Position numbers and translations under genes: made by a program. Positions 1-5,573 of a stretch of 8,043 nt of DNA are shown one piece after another. The DNA lies in assembly GCA_024711415.1 (NCBI GenBank), contig JANJSW010000065.1:1-8043 (forward strand). The letters are read 5' to 3'. The DNA comes from Thermomonas sp. Lineage in GTDB: Bacteria; Pseudomonadota; Gammaproteobacteria; Xanthomonadales; Xanthomonadaceae. How positions within the stretch are numbered: the first letter of the stretch is position 1; each line of letters begins with the position of its first letter. The notes under the pieces were generated by a model. The model ran no database searches, had not been told where the DNA came from, and was given only the letters and a program-made list of their open reading frames with translations.

Positions 1-336
1 GTCATCGAGGTTCACCCCCAGCTTCTGCGCGTAGATCGGATCCAGCGCATGCTCGGCATCGATGAAGGCGCAGGTGCCGCCGGCCTTCTGGCACTCGGCG
101 ATGGCCTGCAGAGTCAGGGTGGTCTTGCCCGAGGATTCCGGCCCGTAGATCTCGACCACGCGTCCCTTGGGCAGGCCGCCGATGCCCAGCGCGATGTCCA
201 GCATCAGCGAACCGGTGCCGATGGTCTCCACCGCTTCCACGGTGCGGTCGCCCATGCGCATCACCGAGCCCTTGCCGAACTGGCGTTCGATCTGGCCCAG
301 GGCCGCCGCAAGCGCGCGCTTCTTGTTCTCGTCCAT
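1..336 (-). CDS. recA: RecA recombinase, N-terminal 112 residues (gene continues past the left edge)
   Basis: RecA is the cytoplasmic ATP-dependent DNA strand-exchange protein; its filament on single-stranded DNA also triggers LexA self-cleavage in the SOS response. The visible 112 residues hold the N-terminal oligomerisation helix ([20 protein letters not shown]), the conserved [10 protein letters not shown] segment at about residues 21-30, the Walker A loop GPESSGKT at residues 65-72 and the [10 protein letters not shown] segment at 91-100, with the catalytic glutamate at 95. The ATG at 336 is preceded by GAGGAG seven bases upstream, and the N-terminus matches the family, so the start is secure. 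The family is about 345 residues, so roughly two thirds lies outside the window. It follows lexA on the same strand after 150 bases. No intact LexA box was found in that gap, so SOS induction may depend on read-through from the lexA promoter (inference). Confidence 0.97.
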   Translation of the reverse strand, partial: MDENKKRALAAALGQIERQFGKGSVMRMGDRTVEAVETIGTGSLMLDIALGIGGLPKGRVVEIYGPESSGKTTLTLQAIAECQKAGGTCAFIDAEHALDPIYAQKLGVNLDD

Positions 337-486
337 CGTGGTGCTCCTCAAGTCGGTGATCTCTGGATTGGGGTCAGCTTAGGCGGGGCCGGTCGCACGG
401 ACTGCGACGCGCCGGACCGCAGGATGAAAATCGCATCCGCGCCGCACGCCGGGCATCGGGAAATGCCCTGCCGCCGGCTCGGCGCT
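337..486 (-). other. lexA-recA intergenic region with a small hairpin
   Basis: This 150-base gap holds the recA leader. A 6-bp perfect hairpin (GGGCAT, 6-base loop, ATGCCC) lies at 451-468, and a weaker 5-bp one (GGATG/CATCC) at 422-438. Neither is followed by a T-run on the minus strand, so neither looks like an intrinsic terminator; lexA transcripts could read into recA. I scanned both strands for TTAG-N6-TACTA or a degenerate relative and found only an isolated TTAG near 379-382 without its partner half. I could not pick a convincing -35/-10 pair for recA. Confidence 0.5.
344..349 (-). promoter_or_regulatory. Shine-Dalgarno site of recA
   Basis: GAGGAG on the minus strand, seven bases before the recA ATG. 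It is a strong site and contrasts with lexA, which has no recognisable site. Confidence 0.8.
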
Positions 487-1122
487 TCACGCATTGGGGC
501 GGACCAGGCCGCAGTAGAGGCCTTCGATGGCGAAGTCCTGCCCCGGCTTCACCTCGATCGGCGCGTAATCGGGATTTCGCGGCAGCAGGCGGATCCGGCC
601 CTGCCCGATCCGCAGCAGCTTGACCGTGATCTCGTCGTCGATGCGAGCGATGACGATCTGGCCGCTGCGGGCCTCGGAGGTGCGGTGCACGCCGATCAGG
701 TCGCCGTCGAAGATGCCTTCGTCGCGCATCGAGTCGCCGCGCACCTTGAGCAGGTAGTCCGGCGTGGGCGAGAACAACGCGCGGTCCATCAGCACCATCT
801 GGTCGCTGCCAATGTCGGCGCCGATCGGCACGCCGGCGGCCACCTGCCCCAGGACGGGCAGCTGCAGCGCGTCGTCGTTGGCCGGGAGATCGAGTTGGCG
901 GGGCCCATCGGGCAACTGCAGCAGGCGCAGGCTGCGGGCGCGCCCGGGACTGCGCTCGACGACGCCGGCCGCTTCCAAGGCTTCCAGGTGGTATTGGGCG
1001 GCGCGCACGCCCTTGAAGCCGAAGGCACGGGCGATCTCCGCCTGCGAGGGGGCGAAGCCGTCCGCTTCGATGCGCTCGGCGAGGAAGGCGTGGATGGCGC
1101 GCTGGGTGTCGGTCAGGCTCAT
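487..1122 (-). CDS. lexA: LexA, SOS transcriptional repressor and self-cleaving protease
   Basis: LexA binds operators of DNA-damage genes as a dimer and is inactivated by RecA-stimulated autoproteolysis. The protein is 211 residues, a normal length. Residues 1-65 form the winged helix-turn-helix (PSQAEIARAFGFKGVRAAQYHLEAL, about 25-49). A linker follows, then the S24-type protease fold. The scissile bond is A96-G97 in GQVAAGVP; the nucleophile is S131 in GDSMRDEGIF and the general base is K168 in ITVKLL, spaced as in E. coli LexA. The ATG at 1122 is chosen because MSLTDTQRAI aligns with the xanthomonad LexA N-terminus and because the operator ends two bases upstream, leaving no room for an earlier start. 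No Shine-Dalgarno sequence is visible. It lies between pncC (44-base gap) and recA on the same strand. Regulation: autorepression through the palindrome at 1125-1143. Confidence 0.97.
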   Translation of the reverse strand: MSLTDTQRAIHAFLAERIEADGFAPSQAEIARAFGFKGVRAAQYHLEALEAAGVVERSPGRARSLRLLQLPDGPRQLDLPANDDALQLPVLGQVAAGVPIGADIGSDQMVLMDRALFSPTPDYLLKVRGDSMRDEGIFDGDLIGVHRTSEARSGQIVIARIDDEITVKLLRIGQGRIRLLPRNPDYAPIEVKPGQDFAIEGLYCGLVRPNA

Positions 1123-1124
1123 GG

Positions 1125-1143
1125 TTAGTAGTAATACTACTAA
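1125..1143. promoter_or_regulatory. LexA box (SOS operator) of lexA
   Basis: TTAGTAGTAATACTACTAA is a perfect 9+1+9 palindrome. It contains the TTAG-N6-TACTA pattern described for Xanthomonas and Xylella LexA operators. It ends two bases before the lexA ATG and covers the predicted -10 hexamer and part of the spacer, so bound LexA should exclude RNA polymerase. It is the only copy of this motif I found in the window. Confidence 0.95.
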
Positions 1144-1159
1144 CAGCCCCAGCCGTCAA
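1131..1159 (-). promoter_or_regulatory. Predicted sigma70 promoter of lexA
   Basis: On the minus strand, TTGACG (1159-1154) is followed after exactly 17 bases by TATTAC (1136-1131). This gives 5/6 and 4/6 matches to the sigma70 consensus at ideal spacing. A start about seven bases past the -10 would fall near 1124, two bases before the ATG, so the message would be leaderless or nearly so. The -35 lies just past the pncC stop codon (1167), within the 44-base pncC-lexA gap. The transcription start is a prediction. Confidence 0.7.
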
Positions 1160-1166
1160 CGCCCGG

Positions 1167-1664
1167 TCAGGCCAGCTGCGACTCCAGGCCGCGCAGGGCC
1201 GCGGCCACGGTCTGGCGGCGGACCGCGTCGCGGTCGCCCTCGAAATGGAAGATTTCGGCGCGGGCGTAGCCGCCGCGACGTTTCCAGCCGATCCAGACGG
1301 TGCCCACGGGCTTGTCCTCGCTGCCGCCGCCGGGTCCGGCGATGCCGGTGACAGCTACCGCGATGGTCGCGCCGGAATGCACCAGCGCACCTGACACCAT
1401 TTCCACCACGGTCTCGCGGCTGACCGCGCCGAACTCCTCCAGCGTCTGCGGGCGCACGCCCAGCAGCGCCTGCTTCGCCTCGTAGCTGTAGGCCGCCATG
1501 CCGCAATCGAACCAACCGGAGGATCCCGGCACGTCGGTCATGCACTTGGCGATCCAGCCACCGGTGCAACTTTCGGCCGTGACCAGCATGTGCCGCATCG
1601 CCAGCAGGCGCTCGCCGGTGGCGCGGGACAGGGCATCAAGCTCGGCGTCGGTGGGGGCTGTCAT
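1167..1664 (-). CDS. pncC: PncC, nicotinamide-nucleotide amidohydrolase (CinA C-terminal family)
   Basis: PncC hydrolyses NMN to nicotinate mononucleotide and ammonia. It salvages the NMN released when NAD-dependent DNA ligase seals nicks, and acts in the cytoplasm. The product is 165 residues, the length of stand-alone E. coli PncC, and lacks the N-terminal MoaB-like half of full CinA proteins. Family signatures are TAESCTGGWIAK at about 29-40 (nucleophilic serine S32), YSYEAK at 59-64, AVTGIAGPGGGSEDKPVGTVW at about 104-124 and GDRDAVRRQT at 143-152. I chose ATG 1664, not the TTG one codon earlier, because MTAPTDAELD matches the E. coli MTDSELMQL start; no clear Shine-Dalgarno sequence precedes either. 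It lies upstream of lexA and recA, in line with the known pncC-recA pairing in gammaproteobacteria. No terminator separates it from lexA, so some read-through is likely. Confidence 0.94.
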   Translation of the reverse strand: MTAPTDAELDALSRATGERLLAMRHMLVTAESCTGGWIAKCMTDVPGSSGWFDCGMAAYSYEAKQALLGVRPQTLEEFGAVSRETVVEMVSGALVHSGATIAVAVTGIAGPGGGSEDKPVGTVWIGWKRRGGYARAEIFHFEGDRDAVRRQTVAAALRGLESQLA

Positions 1665-1692
1665 CAACGGAATCGGAGGAAGACCTGCGGGC

Positions 1693-1720
1693 GTTGTAGC
1701 GCATCCACGGCGGAAAACAA
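1693..1720 (-). promoter_or_regulatory. Possible promoter of pncC
   Basis: On the minus strand, TTGTTT (1720-1715) lies 16 bases before TACAAC (1698-1693), 3/6 and 4/6 matches to sigma70 hexamers, giving a leader of roughly 20 bases before the pncC ATG. The -35 would lie inside the T-run of the upstream receptor's terminator. The matches are weak; this is the best candidate in a 49-base space, not a firm call. Confidence 0.3.
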
Positions 1721-1741
1721 AACCGGCCCGCTTGCGCGGGC
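1714..1741 (-). terminator. Rho-independent terminator of the TonB-dependent receptor gene
   Basis: Read on the minus strand, GCCCGC-GCAA-GCGGGC forms a perfect 6-bp GC stem with a GNRA tetraloop (1741-1726). It is followed by CGG and then TTTTGTTTT (1722-1714). It begins 28 bases after the receptor stop codon and ends 50 bases before pncC, so it insulates the pncC-lexA-recA unit from the receptor. Confidence 0.88.
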
Positions 1742-1769
1742 AGGTGGGTTGGATCGCTGGCGGCTGGCC

Positions 1770-4367
1770 TCAGAAGCGGAACCGCAGGGTGGCGCCGTAC
1801 ATCCGCGGGGCGCCGAGGAAGGCGTTGTAGGTGTTCTTCGGGTTGCCCGGCTCGGGCGTGCCCAGCGCCTGCAGCGGGCCGTCGAAACCGACCTGCACGT
1901 AGTCCTCGTCGAACAGGTTCTGCGCCCACAGCTCCAGCTGCCACTTGCGGTCGCGGGAACCGATGCCGAGCCGTGCGTTCGCCACCGTGTACGCGTCCTG
2001 GGCCTTCTCGGCATCCAGGTCGGAGCCGGTGTTGTAGCTGGACATGTACTTGGCGCCGATGTTGAAGCGACCTTCCAGGTTCGCGCCGATGTCCCATTCG
2101 TACGTCGCCGACAGCGAGCCGGAGAACTTCGGCGCGAAGCTCATCTGCGCGCCCGGGAGCTTGTACAGCGCGCCCGGGTAAGTGAAGTCCGCACCCGGGA
2201 TGTCGTTGCCGTACTTGGTGTCGGCGTACATCGCGCCCGCCTGCAGCATCAGGCCGGGCGTGGCCTGCCACAACAGTTCGGCGTCCAGGCCCTTCGACAC
2301 CACTTCCGGGATCGAGCGCACCACGAAGCTGGTGCCGAGGAAGCTGTTGAGCTGGAAGTCGCTGTAGGTCTGGTGGAACAGCGCCGCGTTCAGCAGCAGG
2401 TTGCCGCCGGCCCAGGTGGTCTTGGCGCCCAGCTCCCAGCTGTCGACGAACTCACCCGGGAACGAGGTGTCGTTGACCGGGGTGATGCCGGCGCCGCCGC
2501 TGGACAGACCGTTGGAGGACTGCACCCGGTCCATGTTGAAGCCGCCGGCCTTGTAGCCACGCGCGTAGGACAGGTAGGTCATGGCGTGCTCGTTCCAGCG
2601 GTAGGCCGCCTTGACCGTGCCCGACCATTCGTTCTCGCTGCGCGACTGGTCGGTAACCCTGCCGTTGTGCAGGGCGTTTGCCCACGGCAGGCAGCTGTAG
2701 CCGACGATATTGCTGATCAACGCCTGCTGGTTGGCAGCCGGCAGCGAGGCGAACGGCACCCCGCGCGCGGTCAAGGCGGCGGCGATGCGGCCGATCGCCG
2801 CGGCACTGACCCCGGTGGGGCCGAAGTAGGAGGCGCAGCCGGGACTGCCGTTGGGATTGGTGTAGACCGAGTGCAGATCCTTGGTCTCGCGGGTGTAGCG
2901 CAGGCCAACGGTGAAATCGAGCGCCTCGGTGGCGTGCCAGGTGCTGTTGCCGAACAGCGCGGTGCTCTTGGCATCCTGGGTGTAGCGGTCCAGCGAACCC
3001 AATCCGGCGAAGGTGGTGCCATAGGGCTTGCCGGTGGCATTGGCCAGGAAAGTGGCCGCGTTCGGCAGCGCCGCAAGCGCCGGGTTGATCATCGACAGCA
3101 GGCCGATCGACAGGTAGGGCTCGTAGTGCGCGCCGATCCGGTAGCTTTCGGTGCGGTTGATGGTTTCCTTGCTGTAGAAGCCACCGAACAGCCAGTCGAC
3201 CTTGTCGGTGGCGCCGGACAGGTGGAATTCCTGGCTGAAGGTCTTGAAGCGCGCGTACGACTCGTCCTCGCGCGGATCCATGTAGATGATGTCGGCAGTG
3301 GTGAAGTCGAAGTCGCGCCCGTTGACCGCATCCCAATCGCGGCCGGCGGTGATCGAGGTCAGGCGGGCACCGCCCAGCATGTCCAGATCGATGTTGACCT
3401 CCGCCTGCACGCCGCGGTCACTGATCTTTTGCGCGGTGCTGCGATTGCTGTAGGCAACGCGCGACCACGGGTCGGCCTGGCCGGTGGGGGCGATGGCACC
3501 GCCGCCGGCCAGCGCGTTGATCAGGGTCGAGCTTTGGCCGCTGACCAATTGCACGGCGGTGCAGCAGTTCTCGTCGCGGCGGGTGGAATCGGCCGAGAGC
3601 ACGATCTCCACGTTGTCGGCCGGGGCGATCAGCAGCTTCGCGCGGAAGGTGTCGAAATCCTGGTCGTAGTCGCGGTCCTCGCTGCGCGGGCCGGCGCCGG
3701 TCTTCACCGACATCCAGCCGTCGCGGTTGCGGTGCGCGGCGTACACGCGCAGCGCGGCGTAGTCGCCCAGCGGGGTGTTGAACGAGCCGGCCAGCCCCAG
3801 CGCGGAATAGTTGCCGAAGGTGACTTCGCCGTCGGCGGAGCGTTCGAAGCCCGGCTTGCGGGTGACCACGTTGATGACGCCGGACGAAGTGTTCTTGCCG
3901 AACAGGGTGCCCTGCGGACCCTTCAGCACCTCGATGCGCTCCAGTTCCCCGAGGTCGCCGAAGCCGACCGAGTTGCGCGGGCGGTACACGCCGTCGATCA
4001 CGACGCCGACGGACGACTCCAGGCCGACGTTGTCACCCACCGTGCCGATGCCGCGGATGCGCGCGGTGGTGATGGTCTCGCTCTGGGTGCTGGTGACGGT
4101 CAGGCCCGGCACCAGGATCTGCAGATCCTTGATGTCGCGCACGCCGGTGTCCTGCAGGGTCTGCTCGGACAGCGCGGTGACCGCGATCGGCACGTCCTGC
4201 ATCACTTCTTCGCGCTTCTGCGCGGTGACGACCAGGGTATCGAGGGTCTTGGCTTCCTGTTTCGCGGCGGGCGCGTCCTGCGCGAAGGCAGGCAGGGCGA
4301 GCGTGGAGACCAGTCCGGCGATGACTGCCAAGGACAGCGGACTACGTTGCGGTTGCTTGCGAAGCAT
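1770..4367 (-). CDS. TonB-dependent outer-membrane receptor, ligand unknown
   Basis: A 22-stranded gated outer-membrane barrel that imports a scarce ligand (iron-siderophore, vitamin, sugar or other) with TonB-ExbBD energy. The protein is 865 residues. A basic N-terminus and hydrophobic stretch end in ALPAFA|Q, predicting signal-peptide cleavage after A29. A TonB-box-like segment TLDTLVVTAQKREE spans about 41-54. The plug runs about 55-175, with DVPIAVTALS, LVPGL, RGIG and the very conserved VLKGPQGTLFGKNTSSGVIN (147-166). The barrel follows, with YARGYKAGGF at 601-610 and AQNLFDEDY near 815, ending in RFRF with a C-terminal aromatic as barrel proteins do. There is no N-terminal STN signalling domain, so sigma/anti-sigma transduction is unlikely. 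Cysteines C268-C269, C511 and C559 lie in probable surface loops. ATG 4367 is preceded by GGGGGGAAGG. No transporter or regulator gene lies next to it to identify the ligand. It is transcribed alone and terminated at 1714-1741. Confidence 0.95.
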   Translation of the reverse strand: MLRKQPQRSPLSLAVIAGLVSTLALPAFAQDAPAAKQEAKTLDTLVVTAQKREEVMQDVPIAVTALSEQTLQDTGVRDIKDLQILVPGLTVTSTQSETITTARIRGIGTVGDNVGLESSVGVVIDGVYRPRNSVGFGDLGELERIEVLKGPQGTLFGKNTSSGVINVVTRKPGFERSADGEVTFGNYSALGLAGSFNTPLGDYAALRVYAAHRNRDGWMSVKTGAGPRSEDRDYDQDFDTFRAKLLIAPADNVEIVLSADSTRRDENCCTAVQLVSGQSSTLINALAGGGAIAPTGQADPWSRVAYSNRSTAQKISDRGVQAEVNIDLDMLGGARLTSITAGRDWDAVNGRDFDFTTADIIYMDPREDESYARFKTFSQEFHLSGATDKVDWLFGGFYSKETINRTESYRIGAHYEPYLSIGLLSMINPALAALPNAATFLANATGKPYGTTFAGLGSLDRYTQDAKSTALFGNSTWHATEALDFTVGLRYTRETKDLHSVYTNPNGSPGCASYFGPTGVSAAAIGRIAAALTARGVPFASLPAANQQALISNIVGYSCLPWANALHNGRVTDQSRSENEWSGTVKAAYRWNEHAMTYLSYARGYKAGGFNMDRVQSSNGLSSGGAGITPVNDTSFPGEFVDSWELGAKTTWAGGNLLLNAALFHQTYSDFQLNSFLGTSFVVRSIPEVVSKGLDAELLWQATPGLMLQAGAMYADTKYGNDIPGADFTYPGALYKLPGAQMSFAPKFSGSLSATYEWDIGANLEGRFNIGAKYMSSYNTGSDLDAEKAQDAYTVANARLGIGSRDRKWQLELWAQNLFDEDYVQVGFDGPLQALGTPEPGNPKNTYNAFLGAPRMYGATLRFRF

Positions 4368-4390
4368 GACCTTCCCCCCAACTGGTGGTT

Positions 4391-4403
4391 TCGATGGAAT
4401 CGA
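4391..4403. repeat. Short inverted repeat TCGAT-GGA-ATCGA in the receptor leader
   Basis: Perfect 5-bp arms separated by three bases, 24 to 36 bases upstream of the receptor ATG. It could be a small operator or an mRNA hairpin near the ribosome site. At this length it could also be chance. Function not assigned. Confidence 0.3.
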
Positions 4404-4631
4404 TATGAACAACTGTTGCGTTGCTGCGGGCACGTGGGGGTATGACCGCATGGCAGGGACGCTAGCACACCTGCAACAGGGCGAACAGACGTCCTGCACG
4501 TACCGCCCAGGGCATCGCTGGAGCCCCCCTCGCGGGACCACGCCGGCACCGCTGGACCCTGCCTTCACCGCCACCGTTGATCGCCATGTGAACCGCCCCG
4601 ACGAGCATCGCAATACACTTCCGTGGCAGAC

Positions 4632-4639
4632 AAAGGAGG
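4632..4639 (+). promoter_or_regulatory. Strong Shine-Dalgarno site of the small gene
   Basis: AAAGGAGG, five bases before ATG 4645. This near-ideal site is the main evidence that the 66-codon frame downstream is a real gene. Confidence 0.85.
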
Positions 4640-4644
4640 CCGTC

Positions 4645-4845
4645 ATGCCGAACAGAGCCGACCTGGACGCGCAACTGGACGCCATTGCCGCGCAGATGCC
4701 GCGTTTCCGCCAGGACCTGGATCGCGTGTTCGCGGATATCGCCGGGCGCACCGCGTCGCCGCGCCCGGCGCCGCAAGCCGCCACGGATCCGCAGCAACAC
4801 CCCGACCGCCACGACGTCACGGTGGACCGTGCCACCCGCCATTGA
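4645..4845 (+). CDS. Small protein of unknown function, 66 residues
   Basis: I do not recognise this protein. It begins MPNRADLDAQLDAIAAQMPR, and residues 4-34 are rich in Asp, Leu, Ala, Arg and Phe in an amphipathic helix pattern (LDAQLDAIAAQMPRFRQDL then LDRVFADIA). The second half, about 35-66, is rich in Pro, Ala, Gln, Asp, Arg and His and probably disordered. There is no signal peptide, membrane segment or zinc-binding cysteine pair. AAAGGAGG five bases before the ATG is excellent. The last 17 bases overlap the start of the alkyl-base glycosylase in another frame, so the two are almost certainly co-transcribed and translationally coupled. Two readings fit: a minor cytoplasmic protein acting with the glycosylase, or a short frame kept mainly to deliver ribosomes to the GTG start behind it. 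Neither can be settled from sequence. Confidence 0.75.
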   Translation: MPNRADLDAQLDAIAAQMPRFRQDLDRVFADIAGRTASPRPAPQAATDPQQHPDRHDVTVDRATRH

Positions 4846-5452
4846 ACAGGGCTGGCCAGCGCTGCCGCGGGACTTTTACCGCCGGCACCCGGCCATGGTG
4901 GCCCCGGAGCTGCTGAACAAGCTGCTGGTGCGGGCCGACGGACGCGTCGCGCGCATCGTCGAAGTGGAAGCCTATGCCGGCCACGAGGACCCGGCGGCGC
5001 ACTCCTACCGCGGGCAGACCGCGCGCAACGCCACCATGTTCGGCCCGCCCGGCCACCTGTATGTCTATTTCACCTACGGCATGCACTGGGGCAGCAACGC
5101 CGTCTGCGGCGAAGTGGGCGAAGGCGTGGGCGTGCTGCTGCGCGCCGCCGAGCCGCTGCGCGGCATCGAAGCCATGCGCGCGGCGCGCCCGGCCGCACGC
5201 CGCGATACCGACCTGGCCAGCGGTCCCGGCAAGCTGTCGCAGGCCTTCGGCATCACCCGCGAACTGGATGGCGCCGACCTCGTGCTGGGCGACCGCGGCA
5301 TCCGCATCGTCAGCGATGGCACACCGCCGCCCGCCGATCCCGTGGTGGGCCCGCGCATCGGCATCAGCAAGGCCACAGATTTCCCGTGGCGCTGGCACGT
5401 TCCCGGCCACCGCCACGTCTCGGTCCTGCCGCGCAGGCCGCGCACCCGCTAG
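4829..5452 (+). CDS. mpg: DNA-3-methyladenine glycosylase, AAG/MPG family
   Basis: A monofunctional base-excision glycosylase of the human AAG (MPG) fold. The family removes alkylated purines such as 3-methyladenine, and often hypoxanthine or ethenoadenine, leaving abasic sites. It is unrelated to the AlkA/Tag helix-hairpin-helix enzymes. Marks are LPRDFYRRHP (12-21), VEVEAYAGHEDPAAHSYRG (44-62) with the water-activating glutamate E47, the flipping-wedge tyrosine Y49 and H58, MFGPPGHLYVYFTYGMHWGSN (70-90) with the base-pocket asparagine N90, VLLRAAEPLRG (102-112), SGPGKLSQAFGI (131-142) and GPRIGISKA near 174. With GTG 4829 the protein is 207 residues, a usual bacterial length. A later ATG (4895) would cut off the conserved LPRxFY segment, and upstream codons give only low-complexity Arg/Pro sequence. 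The overlap with the small gene supports coupled translation. mutS follows 121 bases downstream on the same strand. Confidence 0.93.
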   Translation: MPPAIEQGWPALPRDFYRRHPAMVAPELLNKLLVRADGRVARIVEVEAYAGHEDPAAHSYRGQTARNATMFGPPGHLYVYFTYGMHWGSNAVCGEVGEGVGVLLRAAEPLRGIEAMRAARPAARRDTDLASGPGKLSQAFGITRELDGADLVLGDRGIRIVSDGTPPPADPVVGPRIGISKATDFPWRWHVPGHRHVSVLPRRPRTR

Positions 5453-5481
5453 CGACGTCGGTCGCTGCTGCATCGCCGGCC

Positions 5482-5506
5482 GCAACGCCCCCTTCGCCGG
5501 CGTTGC
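5482..5506. other. GC-rich stem-loop between mpg and mutS
   Basis: GCAACGCC and GGCGTTGC form a perfect 8-bp stem around a 9-base loop, 30 bases past the glycosylase stop codon. No T-run follows on the plus strand, so it is not a canonical intrinsic terminator. It may act as a 3'-end stabiliser or a Rho-linked pause site (inference). Confidence 0.45.
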
Positions 5507-5527
5507 CCACTAAGATGACTGCCCTCC

Positions 5528-5543
5528 GCTGCGAATCCGCAGC
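5528..5543 (+). other. Small hairpin in the mutS leader
   Basis: GCTGCG-AATC-CGCAGC is a 6-bp perfect stem with a four-base loop, ending 30 bases before the mutS ATG. Any role in translation is speculative. Confidence 0.3.
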
Positions 5544-5573
5544 CACCTCCCCGATTCCGGCACCCCGCGGCAA

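Larger units (their letters stand above)
4368..4644. other. Divergent intergenic region between the receptor and the small protein gene
   Basis: This 277-base stretch separates the minus-strand receptor from the plus-strand repair genes and must hold both promoters. On the receptor side it has the purine-rich ribosome site GGGGGGAAGG (4379-4370) and the inverted repeat at 4391-4403. On the plus side TACACT (4614-4619) is a possible -10 for the small gene, with no good -35 at 17 bases. I saw no LexA box, no Fur-like 19-bp palindrome and no convincing open frame with its own ribosome site between 4404 and 4613. Confidence 0.5.

Noticed and set aside
379..394. TTAG near 379 as half of a LexA box for recA
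   Set aside because: The six bases after it are followed by CCGGT, not TACTA, and no palindrome is present.
451..468. Hairpin after lexA as an intrinsic terminator
   Set aside because: The stem is only 6 bp, the sequence after it on the minus strand is GC-rich, and there is no T-run.
1590..4445. A very long open plus-strand frame opposite the TonB receptor
   Set aside because: Antisense shadow of a GC-rich gene: the frame is low-complexity in Gly, Arg, Val, Gln and His with no known motif, while the minus strand encodes a textbook receptor with signal peptide, plug and C-terminal aromatic.
4685..4828. Earlier start for the alkyl-base glycosylase
   Set aside because: The 48 added residues are Arg/Pro-rich shadow of the small gene. 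Homology starts near LPRxFY, just after GTG 4829.
4368..4835. N-terminal extension of the TonB receptor upstream of 4367
   Set aside because: The extra 156 residues are Arg/Cys-rich, would place the signal peptide internally, and run antisense to the small gene. ATG 4367 has a purine-rich ribosome site and starts a standard signal peptide.
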